A program made the translations under genes and the position numbers. Shown piece by piece: positions 45,433 to 55,047 of a stretch of DNA of 64,000 nucleotides (within the stretch, counting starts at the first letter, position 1; every line of letters begins with the position of its first letter). Origin of the DNA: an uncultured SAR86 cluster bacterium (GTDB taxonomy: Bacteria > Pseudomonadota > Gammaproteobacteria > Magnimaribacterales > D2472); assembly GCA_902511575.1 (NCBI GenBank), contig CABXFU010000004.1, forward strand, positions 1 to 64,000. The letters run 5' to 3'. The notes beneath the pieces were generated by a model that made no database searches, was not told the DNA's origin, and saw only the letters and a program-made list of their open reading frames with translations.

Positions 45433-47262
45433 ATGATATTTAAACACAATAAAAAAATTTCAAGAAATTTCATTGCATGTTTGATTTGCGCATTATTTGC
45501 TGCTGGTTGTGGAGGAGGGGGTGGCAGCTCGACTCCTCAAGTCAATCCTTTGACTTTTTCACTTACTGGATTGCCCTCATCAGTTGAAAGTTATGAGAAA
45601 GTCTCAATACAAGTTATCCCAAGCATTGAGGGGTGTAAATTTGAGGTTTTAGGCCCAGATTTATTTTGGATAAGCTCTTCAGATGATTTAAATTTTAATT
45701 TCAGGGCACCTATAATTTATACTGGAAGCAAGGAGTTTTCATTTGGTGTTCGTCCAGCTAACTTCACGGTTAAGCCAGAGTGTGCTGGGTCTCAGAATTT
45801 CACATTTAATGTTACAAGAAATCAAACAGAATTTATTCCGAATCCTGAGCCAAGTAATATTCCATATCTAAGTTCTCCATATTTTAATGCTCATGATATC
45901 GGGTTTGGGGGAATAGAAATCTCAGATAGGTATTCAGCCACTGTTTGTTACCCAACAGAAAATGATTGCGTTACATATGAGAATGAATTGTTTGGTCAAG
46001 ATGCTCACAATATTGCAACTGGCGATTTTAATGGCGATGGTTTTGAAGATTTTGTGGTTGCATGGGCCATCTTTCCCCATACCATCGATCAAAGTAAAAA
46101 AATTTACGGGCCCATCAATATTTATTTAAATGATCAAAAGGGTGGATTTGCAGAAGATTTAAATCTTTATTCCGCATCAGAACCTCCTAAACATCCGTTT
46201 GCCTATAGGCTTGTTGTTGATGACCTAAATGGGGATGGCTTAGACGATGTCTTTGCTGGATCAATGGGGCTGTCTGTTGAGCAAGACAAGGGATGGGGCA
46301 TTGATCCTTTCCCACATTTTTTATTGTTATCGAATGCACTTGGTAAGTTTGAAGAAAGCTCTGCAAATATTAATGATGAAAATAATGGCATGGGGCAGTT
46401 ATGCAGATTTGCCCATGATGCTAGTGGCGGAGACCCAGATGGCGATGGCGATATTGATCTTTTTGCTTGCAACATGTTATTGGTTAATGATGGCGAAGGT
46501 AGATTTACCATTCATCCATACCTTAATCTAGATTGGAATTATAAATATGGGAGCCCCATGAGTAGCCTGCTAGCAGATTTAAATAATGATGGGTTTGACG
46601 ATATTATCTTTTGGAACTTCAATGACAGATGGAATTTTAATCAAAATCCAGAGGAGGGCTTTGCTTTGCTTAGTAATGGCACCAAAGAGATTCAAAACTG
46701 GAGAAGAATATCCATACCCCCCGGTCCATTTGGTATCAATCAGACAAAATATAATCATGCAGCAAAAGGAGATTTAAATGATGATGGCTTTGTAGATGTG
46801 GCAGTAGGGATTACTAGAGCTGATCCCTATTATGAAGGCGCTTATGTACAAATCTTAATAAATGATGGTACTGGAAATCTGGTAGATGAGACCGATGCGC
46901 GTTTTACAAATCAAGAAAGAGCAGCCAATCATCACGGTGAGAGTAATATCTATATACGAGATATGAACTTAGATGGAGCTCTTGATATTATTCATTCAAC
47001 AAGAGATTTTCGAACTAGCTATCATGGTGCACATGTTGCAATTAATGATGGAGTTGGTAATTTTCGATCCTTACCAAATTCCACTTTCCCCAACCGACCG
47101 GTATTTTTTAGTGGAAACAACGATACCTTATTTAAAGGCGTCCCAATTGATGCAGACAAACTTGGTTGTCTTGACCTAATTTCTACGACCGACAGCTGGC
47201 AAGATGCAAGCACAACAAGAAACTATCTTTTTTCAATCTTGAATACTGATTGTAGTTACTAG
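45433..47262 (+). CDS. Lipoprotein with FG-GAP/VCBS repeats
   Basis: Signal peptide with lipobox ending AAGC (C26) followed by GGGGG. After an Ig-like stretch, six FG-GAP/VCBS-type repeats with calcium-binding DxNxDG loops can be seen: GDFNGDGFEDF, DDLNGDGLDDV, GDPDGDGDIDL, ADLNNDGFDDI, GDLNDDGFVDV and RDMNLDGALDI. This predicts a beta-propeller of integrin-alpha type on the cell surface, for adhesion or ligand binding. 609 residues. Divergent from proB across a very short gap. Confidence 0.88.
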   Translation: MIFKHNKKISRNFIACLICALFAAGCGGGGGSSTPQVNPLTFSLTGLPSSVESYEKVSIQVIPSIEGCKFEVLGPDLFWISSSDDLNFNFRAPIIYTGSKEFSFGVRPANFTVKPECAGSQNFTFNVTRNQTEFIPNPEPSNIPYLSSPYFNAHDIGFGGIEISDRYSATVCYPTENDCVTYENELFGQDAHNIATGDFNGDGFEDFVVAWAIFPHTIDQSKKIYGPINIYLNDQKGGFAEDLNLYSASEPPKHPFAYRLVVDDLNGDGLDDVFAGSMGLSVEQDKGWGIDPFPHFLLLSNALGKFEESSANINDENNGMGQLCRFAHDASGGDPDGDGDIDLFACNMLLVNDGEGRFTIHPYLNLDWNYKYGSPMSSLLADLNNDGFDDIIFWNFNDRWNFNQNPEEGFALLSNGTKEIQNWRRISIPPGPFGINQTKYNHAAKGDLNDDGFVDVAVGITRADPYYEGAYVQILINDGTGNLVDETDARFTNQERAANHHGESNIYIRDMNLDGALDIIHSTRDFRTSYHGAHVAINDGVGNFRSLPNSTFPNRPVFFSGNNDTLFKGVPIDADKLGCLDLISTTDSWQDASTTRNYLFSILNTDCSY

Positions 47263-47274
47263 TATTGGGAAAGA

Positions 47275-47359
47275 TGGTGCCCCATACCTGAGTCGAACAG
47301 GTACTCCCGAAGGAACGCGATTTTGAATCGCGCGCGTCTACCAATTCCGCCAATGGGGC
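47275..47359 (-). tRNA. tRNA-Leu (anticodon CAA)
   Basis: On the minus strand the 5' acceptor GCCCCAT pairs with ATGGGGC, followed by discriminator A and an encoded CCA. The D-arm is GGCGGAATTGGTAGACGC; the anticodon stem-loop CGCGA-TTCAAAA-TCGCG gives anticodon CAA; a long variable arm (TTCCTTCGGGA) marks class II; the T-arm has GTTCGACTC. 85 bases including CCA. Confidence 0.96.
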
Positions 47360-47368
47360 ACGGCGGTC

Positions 47369-47397
47369 ATTGTAGCTGAGTTCAACATCTTTTAGAA
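47369..47397 (-). promoter_or_regulatory. Probable promoter of tRNA-Leu
   Basis: On the minus strand a TACAAT -10 box (47374-47369) is followed by a GC-rich discriminator (GACCGCCG) just before the tRNA. The -35 (TTCTAA) is weak. GC-rich discriminators are typical of stringently controlled stable RNA genes. Confidence 0.5.
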
Positions 47398-47409
47398 TTA
47401 GCACCTCCC

Positions 47410-49543
<2,134 letters not shown>

Positions 49544-49552
49544 GGAGATTAC

Positions 49553-49864
49553 ATGAACGAGACACAGCAACAATTACCATGGTGGTTACCGGATCCTATC
49601 ATTGTTTTTTTTATAGGTTTTCTAGCCCTGATGTATTTTATGACCATTCGACCTCAGCAAAAGCGCATGAAGGCTTTGCAAGAAATGATGGACGGACTTG
49701 AAAAAGGTGATGAGGTCGTAGCAGCAGGTGGAATTATTGGCCGAATTAAAGAAATTAAAGGTCCTTATGTTTCCATTGAAGTCAGTGAAAATATTACTTT
49801 TAAGCTTCAAAAAACTGCTATCGCGAATACTTTGCCAAAAGGTACCATCGCATCAATTGACTAA
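49553..49864 (+). CDS. yajC: Sec translocase accessory subunit YajC
   Basis: Single-helix inner membrane protein associated with SecDF. One hydrophobic segment (PIIVFFIGFLALMYFMTIRPQQKR) followed by the YajC core (LEKGDEVVAAGGIIGRIKEI). 103 residues. Good GGGAG ribosome site, 9 bases after tgt. Confidence 0.96.
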   Translation: MNETQQQLPWWLPDPIIVFFIGFLALMYFMTIRPQQKRMKALQEMMDGLEKGDEVVAAGGIIGRIKEIKGPYVSIEVSENITFKLQKTAIANTLPKGTIASID

Positions 49865-49873
49865 AACAAGATC

Positions 49874-51736
49874 ATGAATAGATTTTCAATCTGGACATAT
49901 ACATTCATATTGATGGTTTTGTCTATTGGCGTAATCTATTCTTTGCCAAATTTATACCCTGCCAAGCCAGCAATTCAGGTTGCCTATACTGACTCAGGCA
50001 AATCAGCTGACCAGATTTTATTAAATCAAGTTAAAGATATATTAGAAGATCAAGCTACAGCAGTCGAATCAGTTGGGCTCAAAGACAATAACATCATTGC
50101 AAAGTTTAATTCTTTTGATGATCAGCTTGCTGGCAAAGCCGCTTTGCAGAAAATCTTACTTGATGAAGCAGTTGTTGCATTAAACCTTGAACCAACCACA
50201 CCCCAATGGCTCAAAAATATTGGCGGCGGGCCACTAAAACTAGGCTTAGATTTGTCTGGTGGGGTGCACTTTTTATTAGAAGTAGACATCGATAGTGCCC
50301 TAGATAATCGCCTCGAGTCATTACTAAATGAATACAGGAAGAAATTTAGAGATGATCGTATAAATGTTGAAAGCTCTAGAAAAGATAATAAGGATTTAGT
50401 TTTTTCTTTTGCCAGTGATGAAGATTACAACAAAGCGTTAAGAATTTTTAATGAAGATAATATTACTCCCCTTGGAACTCCTCTTTATGATTTGATGTCA
50501 AATTCAGCGAGAAACCTTATTGAACTTGCTTATTCGCAGTCTGCAATAAAAGAGATTAGAGACTATGCTGTTGGGCAAAATCTTATGACTCTAAGAAATA
50601 GAGTTAATGAGCTTGGAGTGAGTGAGCCAATTGTTCAGCGGCAAGGTAGCAGCAGGATTGTTGTTCAGTTGCCTGGTGTTCAGGATACCACCGCAGCAAA
50701 GAAAATTATTGGAAAAACTGCAAATTTAGAATTTAGACTAGAGGCTGCATCCACTACATCAAGGCTAAGAAAAGAGGAGTTTGATTGGCAGGACGAGCGA
50801 ATGGGTTCAGCTTTTTTAGAAAAAAATATTATTGTTGCTGGAGAAAGAGTAACCAATGCAAGCTCTGGTTTTGATGAAAGTGGATTTGCACAAGTTAATA
50901 TTACTTTGGACATGCAAGGCGGACGCGCAATGCAAAAAGCAACCAATGGAAACATTGGCAGACGATTAGGTGTTCTTTTTGTTGAGCAAAAAAACAAATC
51001 AGTTCTTACTCAGGATGCAGATGGTAATGATGTTATCGAACAAACCTCTTACATTGAAAAAGAGATTATCAGTCTTGCCACTGTTCAAGCCGTTCTTGGA
51101 ACTGCATTTAGAATTACAGGAGTAGGCTCACCTCAAGAAGCAAGCGAGCTAGCATTGCTCCTTAGAGCTGGAGCATTGGCAGCTCCAATGAAATTCGTTG
51201 AAGAAAGAACGGTTGGACCAAGTCTTGGAAAAGAGAATATTGAATTAGGAGTTCGATCCATCATTATTGGTTTACTCTCCGTTATTGCTTTCATGCTTTT
51301 TTATTATCGCTGGTTTGGTTTTGCTGCAAATATTGCTCTTTTTGCCAATGTTGTCTTGATTACAGGTTTTATGTCTCTGTTAGGAGCAACACTAACTCTT
51401 CCAGGAATTGCAGGGATTGTCCTTACCATTGGTATGGCAGTTGATGCCAATGTATTGATTTTTTCTCGGATCAGAGAAGAGCTCAAAGATGGAAAAGATC
51501 CACAGACAGCTATTCAAGAGGGCTTCTCTAGAGCATTTGTAACTATTGTGGATGCTAATGTTACTACGTTGATTGCATCGATTGTGCTTTATGCAATTGG
51601 AACCGGCCCTGTTAAAGGGTTCGCAATAACTTTATCAATTGGTATTTTAACTTCTATGTTTACTGCCATCTTGGGAACCAGAGCAATTATTAATTTAATG
51701 TATGGAAATAAAAATATTAAGGAGCTGAGAGTCTAA
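49874..51736 (+). CDS. secD: Protein translocase subunit SecD
   Basis: Proton-driven aid to Sec export. One N-terminal helix, a large periplasmic domain with LKLGLDLSGGVHFLLEVD and NELGVSEPIVQRQGSSRIVVQLPG, then the RND-type helices containing GLLSVIAFMLFYYRWFG and TIGMAVDANVLIFSRIREEL. 620 residues, as in E. coli. The TAATG junction couples it to secF. Confidence 0.97.
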   Translation: MNRFSIWTYTFILMVLSIGVIYSLPNLYPAKPAIQVAYTDSGKSADQILLNQVKDILEDQATAVESVGLKDNNIIAKFNSFDDQLAGKAALQKILLDEAVVALNLEPTTPQWLKNIGGGPLKLGLDLSGGVHFLLEVDIDSALDNRLESLLNEYRKKFRDDRINVESSRKDNKDLVFSFASDEDYNKALRIFNEDNITPLGTPLYDLMSNSARNLIELAYSQSAIKEIRDYAVGQNLMTLRNRVNELGVSEPIVQRQGSSRIVVQLPGVQDTTAAKKIIGKTANLEFRLEAASTTSRLRKEEFDWQDERMGSAFLEKNIIVAGERVTNASSGFDESGFAQVNITLDMQGGRAMQKATNGNIGRRLGVLFVEQKNKSVLTQDADGNDVIEQTSYIEKEIISLATVQAVLGTAFRITGVGSPQEASELALLLRAGALAAPMKFVEERTVGPSLGKENIELGVRSIIIGLLSVIAFMLFYYRWFGFAANIALFANVVLITGFMSLLGATLTLPGIAGIVLTIGMAVDANVLIFSRIREELKDGKDPQTAIQEGFSRAFVTIVDANVTTLIASIVLYAIGTGPVKGFAITLSIGILTSMFTAILGTRAIINLMYGNKNIKELRV

Positions 51737-52650
51737 TGAACTTTAATATTCCGTTCATGAGGTATCGAAGGTATGCAACGATAGGTTCTTTGGTGTTGCT
51801 TCTTTTGTCAGTGGGTTCGCTTAGCTTTAAAGGTCTGAATCTAGGTTTAGATTTCAGCGGCGGTACCCTCATCGAGGTTTCATACGAGGAAGCTGCAGAC
51901 TTGATTGATATAAGAGATCTGATGACCAACAATGGTTTTGATGATTTTCAGGTTGTAAATTTTGGTTCAAACTCTGATGTGCTTATCAAAGTTGCTGACA
52001 AAAATGGTAACAGTCAGCTGGGAGATGTAATTTATAAATTTTTGCAGGACGCTGACCCATCAACCGAGCTTAAAAGAATTGAATTTGTTGGACCTCAGAT
52101 TGGCTCAGAACTTCGAGACCAGGGCGGGTTAGGAATGCTTGTCGCATTGGGCATGATATTGCTTTATGTTGCGTTTAGATTTCAGTACAAGTTTGCACTT
52201 GGTGCTGTAGCAGCGCTTGCTCATGATGTGGTAATTATTCTTGGATTATTCTCATTGCTTTCTTGGGATTTTGATTTAACTGTTTTAGCAGCTTTGCTCG
52301 CAGTGATTGGTTATTCTCTTAACGATACGATTGTTGTTTCTGATAGGATTAGAGAAAATTTTAGAGGCGAAAGAGGGTTTGAACCTGATCAGATCGTCAA
52401 TCGTTCTATCAATCAAACGCTTTCTAGAACATTGATTACCTCATTAACTACTTTGCTAGTTTTGTTTGCATTGTTTCTCTTTGGTGGAGACATGATTAAA
52501 GGCTTTAGCCAAGCCTTAATTATTGGAGTTTTAGTAGGTACATATTCTTCAATATATGTTGTAGCTAATATGCTGCTAGGCCTTTCTATTACTCAAGATG
52601 ATCTTGCCATACCCGAGCCTGAAGGAGCCGAGTTTGACGATATGCCCTAA
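51736..52650 (+). CDS. secF: Protein translocase subunit SecF
   Basis: Partner of SecD. LNLGLDFSGGTLIEVSY near the N-terminus and AVIGYSLNDTIVVSDRIRENF in the transmembrane core are SecF signatures; six hydrophobic segments. 304 residues. Convergent with suhB; the two stop codons overlap by four bases. Confidence 0.97.
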   Translation: MNFNIPFMRYRRYATIGSLVLLLLSVGSLSFKGLNLGLDFSGGTLIEVSYEEAADLIDIRDLMTNNGFDDFQVVNFGSNSDVLIKVADKNGNSQLGDVIYKFLQDADPSTELKRIEFVGPQIGSELRDQGGLGMLVALGMILLYVAFRFQYKFALGAVAALAHDVVIILGLFSLLSWDFDLTVLAALLAVIGYSLNDTIVVSDRIRENFRGERGFEPDQIVNRSINQTLSRTLITSLTTLLVLFALFLFGGDMIKGFSQALIIGVLVGTYSSIYVVANMLLGLSITQDDLAIPEPEGAEFDDMP

Positions 52651-53447
52651 TGGGCTTTGAAATTTGGTTTGATGGCTTCAAGCATTTGCTTAAAGCATTT
52701 TGGAGTAGCACATAGATAATGGTCGCTTTTTTTGTAATCAGGATCCCCTAAAAAATTACTAGTTAATGCACCGGCTTCTTCGGCAATCAGCATGCCGGCA
52801 GCAATATCCCAAACCCCAAGGCCATTCGCCCAAAATCCATCAAGTCTTCCCGCTGCAACATAGGCTAGATCTAATGCTGAACAGCCCGACCTTCTAATAG
52901 TTAAGCTGTGTTTATATAAAGCTCTGAAGGTTGCAATATTTTCAAAGGTGTAATCTTGTGAGTCGTTCACATGAGAAGTATTTCCTATCAGTGAATCTTT
53001 CAAACCATTTCGAGTGCTAACCCTAATTCTTTCTCCATTTAGTTCAGCGCCTTTGCCTCTAGATGCGCTAAATTCTTCTCTGCGAGTGGGATCAATAATA
53101 ACGGCATGTTGCGTTTGACCATTTACAACACATGCAAGAGAAATGCAGTATTGAGGATAGCCATGGATAAAATTTGTTGTGCCATCTATGGGATCAAGAA
53201 TCCATGTTGTTTCAGAAGTATTAACTTCATGCCCAGATTCTTCTCCTAAGAAATTATCATCAGGATAATATTCCTTAATCTTCTCAAAGACTATCTCTTC
53301 AACCCTTCTATCAACCTCCGTAACATAATCAGTCGGACCTTTTTTCATAACATTGAGCTTATGCACTTTTTTTACAGCAAATTCGAGTTCCGCTGCTCCA
53401 ATATTTGCAGCAATAATAGCGACGTTTAGTAGTGCAGGCTTTGACAT
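52647..53447 (-). CDS. suhB: Inositol-1-monophosphatase family protein SuhB
   Basis: Mg-dependent phosphatase fold that in E. coli also acts with the Nus factors in rRNA antitermination. Metal ligands: GEESG, WILDPIDGTTNFIHGYPQYC and GVWDIAAGMLIAEEAGA. The track ORF extends to 53510, but the extra 21 residues overlap trmJ; ATG 53447 (MSKPALLNVAI) gives the family start and about 266 residues. It faces trmJ as in E. coli. Confidence 0.94.
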   Translation of the reverse strand: MSKPALLNVAIIAANIGAAELEFAVKKVHKLNVMKKGPTDYVTEVDRRVEEIVFEKIKEYYPDDNFLGEESGHEVNTSETTWILDPIDGTTNFIHGYPQYCISLACVVNGQTQHAVIIDPTRREEFSASRGKGAELNGERIRVSTRNGLKDSLIGNTSHVNDSQDYTFENIATFRALYKHSLTIRRSGCSALDLAYVAAGRLDGFWANGLGVWDIAAGMLIAEEAGALTSNFLGDPDYKKSDHYLCATPKCFKQMLEAIKPNFKAH

Positions 53448-53483
53448 GTCGCATATTGTACTGGAAATGACGATAATAGTTAT

Positions 53484-54209
53484 ATGAATCCGATTAATCG
53501 TTATGTGCAAATAGTTTTAGTTGAGACCTCTCATCCAGGCAACATCGGGTCAGTTGCTCGCGCGATGAAAAATATGGGTTTAGCTAACTTAGCTTTGATT
53601 AATCCAAAAAAATTTCCTCATCAAGACGCCACAGCTCTTGCAGGCAATGCACAGGACGTTTTAGATAACGTCAATATTTTTAGTTCTATACAGGAGGCTA
53701 TAAAAAGCTCAAAAATGATCTATGCGACATCGGCGAGAGATCGAACAATTGAATGGCCAACACTAACTGCCAATGAGGCTGCATCGGAGATACAGGAATT
53801 GGTTTCGAATGAAATTGAGGTTTCAATATTATTTGGTCGAGAGGATAGGGGACTCACCAATGAAGAGCTGCAACTTGCGAATAAACATTTAATTATCCCA
53901 GCGCATCCTGATTACCCAGTCTTAAATATTGCTATGTCGACTCAGGTGGTTTGTTATGAGCTTTATCAGGCTGCACAAAAAAATTTTGTAGAGTCTTGGC
54001 AAGATTTTCCAGAATACACATCTGAAGAATTGAATAACCTCATTGAGCACTTCAATGAAACGGTAAAAGCCTTGGAACTTGTAGATCCTAAAAATCCAAA
54101 ACAAATTATGACCAGAATGGAAAGAATGTTTCGCAGGCTCTACCCAGATCAAATGGAAGGCAACTTTCTAAGAGGCTTTTTAAAAGCTGTAAATAAGAGA
54201 ATTAAATAG
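53484..54209 (+). CDS. trmJ: tRNA (cytidine/uridine-2'-O-)-methyltransferase TrmJ
   Basis: SpoU-class knot methylase modifying position 32 of tRNAs. Motif 1 is VETSHPGNIGSVARAMKNMG, motif 2 LFGREDRGLTNEEL and motif 3 VLNIAMSTQVVCYEL. A C-terminal helical extension matches TrmJ length (241). Neighbour suhB supports the call over other SpoU enzymes. Confidence 0.94.
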   Translation: MNPINRYVQIVLVETSHPGNIGSVARAMKNMGLANLALINPKKFPHQDATALAGNAQDVLDNVNIFSSIQEAIKSSKMIYATSARDRTIEWPTLTANEAASEIQELVSNEIEVSILFGREDRGLTNEELQLANKHLIIPAHPDYPVLNIAMSTQVVCYELYQAAQKNFVESWQDFPEYTSEELNNLIEHFNETVKALELVDPKNPKQIMTRMERMFRRLYPDQMEGNFLRGFLKAVNKRIK

Positions 54210-54220
54210 CTCTTTAAACC

Positions 54221-54249
54221 TTTTCAAGTAGCTTATTAGCTTTTATAAT
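54221..54249 (+). promoter_or_regulatory. Probable promoter of tRNA-Glu
   Basis: A perfect TATAAT -10 box (54244-54249) is 17 bases from a TTTTCA -35 and is followed by a GCCGC discriminator, about a dozen bases before the tRNA 5' end. The layout is that of a strong stable-RNA promoter. Confidence 0.7.
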
Positions 54250-54261
54250 TGCCGCAATCTA

Positions 54262-54337
54262 GTCCCGTTCGTCTAGAGGCCTAGGACACCGGGTTTTCAT
54301 CTCGGCAACAGGGGTTCGACTCCCCTACGGGATGCCA
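54262..54337 (+). tRNA. tRNA-Glu (anticodon TTC)
   Basis: Acceptor GTCCCGT pairs with ACGGGAT (one G-T at the end), discriminator G, encoded CCA. Anticodon stem-loop CCGGG-TTTTCAT-CTCGG reads TTC; T-arm AGGGGTTCGACTCCCCT. 76 bases. A strong hairpin terminator follows at once. Confidence 0.97.
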
Positions 54338-54346
54338 ATTTCTTTG

Positions 54347-54386
54347 AGAACCCTATAGATATAACGTTTATAGGGTTCTTTTTTTG
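54347..54386 (+). terminator. Rho-independent terminator after tRNA-Glu
   Basis: AGAACCCTATA and TATAGGGTTCT form a perfect 11-base stem around an 11-base loop, followed directly by a run of seven T. It ends the single-gene tRNA-Glu transcript. Confidence 0.93.
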
Positions 54387-54668
54387 GCATTGAGTCCACA
54401 GTTGAGTCCATTCGTGTAATAACTTTTAGTGTATTATTTGGTAATGGATGACATTCCTCTTAAAGTTTTAATAAAAGCATTTATTGCTGATATGAACCCC
54501 TTTACTAAAAAGTTAATAAAATTATTTATTGCTATAGTATTTCTAATGCTTATCTACAAATATATATGATATTTTGTCATTTTTATCTATATACTTTATG
54601 AAACTAAGTAATTGAAAATTAAATTCCATTGAATTACTTCAATACAGTTATACAAATAAGGAGAAGTT
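54387..54668. other. Largely non-coding stretch between tRNA-Glu and the DUF1508 gene
   Basis: About 280 bases, very A+T-rich. Contains a direct repeat TTGAGTCCA at 54390-54398 and 54402-54410 (12-base period) and one possible 41-codon ORF. No recombinase gene is nearby. The promoter and leader of the DUF1508 gene must lie at its right end. Confidence 0.7.
54444..54569 (+). CDS. Possible tiny membrane peptide (41 aa)
   Basis: ATG 54444 to TGA 54569, too short for the ORF track. The peptide has a polar N-terminal half and one hydrophobic segment LIKLFIAIVFLMLIYKYI near the end. There is no convincing Shine-Dalgarno sequence, and A+T-rich DNA yields such ORFs by chance, so this is only a possibility. 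Confidence 0.25.
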   Translation: MDDIPLKVLIKAFIADMNPFTKKLIKLFIAIVFLMLIYKYI

Positions 54669-54983
54669 ATGTTTCAAATATATAAAGATAAAGCTGGCAA
54701 ACACCGTTTTCGCTTAAAAGCAAAAAATGGAGAAAATATTATTTCATCACAAGCTTATGCATCACGAGCAACATGCATGAAAGGTATTAAATCTGTTGCG
54801 AAGCATTCTAATGAAAAAGAAAATTTTAAATCCAAAGAAAATAAGGGTGGTAAATGGAATTTTAATTTAGTAGCTGCTAACAATAGAGTTATTGCTTCAT
54901 CTCAAAGCTATGCAGACAGATCTTCTATGAACAAAGGAATCAAGAGCGTTATGACTAATGCTCCAAAAATGAAAATCTCATAG
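54669..54983 (+). CDS. DUF1508 (YegP-like) protein
   Basis: 104 residues built from two tandem DUF1508 repeats: FQIYKDKAGKHRFRLKAKNGENI...SSQAYASRATCMKGIKSV and GGKWNFNLVAANNRVIASSQSYADRSSMNKGIKSV. The family is widespread, small and without a firmly known function. A strong AAGGAGAAG ribosome site precedes ATG 54669. It sits alone behind tRNA-Glu and converges with the ceramidase-like gene. Confidence 0.92.
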   Translation: MFQIYKDKAGKHRFRLKAKNGENIISSQAYASRATCMKGIKSVAKHSNEKENFKSKENKGGKWNFNLVAANNRVIASSQSYADRSSMNKGIKSVMTNAPKMKIS

Positions 54984-55013
54984 CAAGTCTTAAAAATAAG
55001 TTTGATTTATTAT

Positions 55014-55047
55014 AAAAAAAGCTAAAAGAATCTAAGGTTTAGATTCT
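55014..55047. terminator. Bidirectional terminator between DUF1508 and ceramidase-like genes
   Basis: AGAATCTAA (55027-55035) and TTAGATTCT (55039-55047) make a perfect 9-base stem with a 3-base loop. On the minus strand it is followed by TTTTAGCTTTTTTT. The stem includes the stop codon of the ceramidase-like gene (55032-55034). Confidence 0.75.

Noticed and set aside
46203-46531. ORFs of about 100 residues on both strands within the FG-GAP lipoprotein gene
   Set aside because: Produced by the repeated Asp/Asn/Gly codons of the FG-GAP repeats; no independent support.
52647-53510. N-terminal extension of suhB to 53510
   Set aside because: It would overlap the divergent trmJ start and adds a non-conserved segment; ATG 53447 fits the family.
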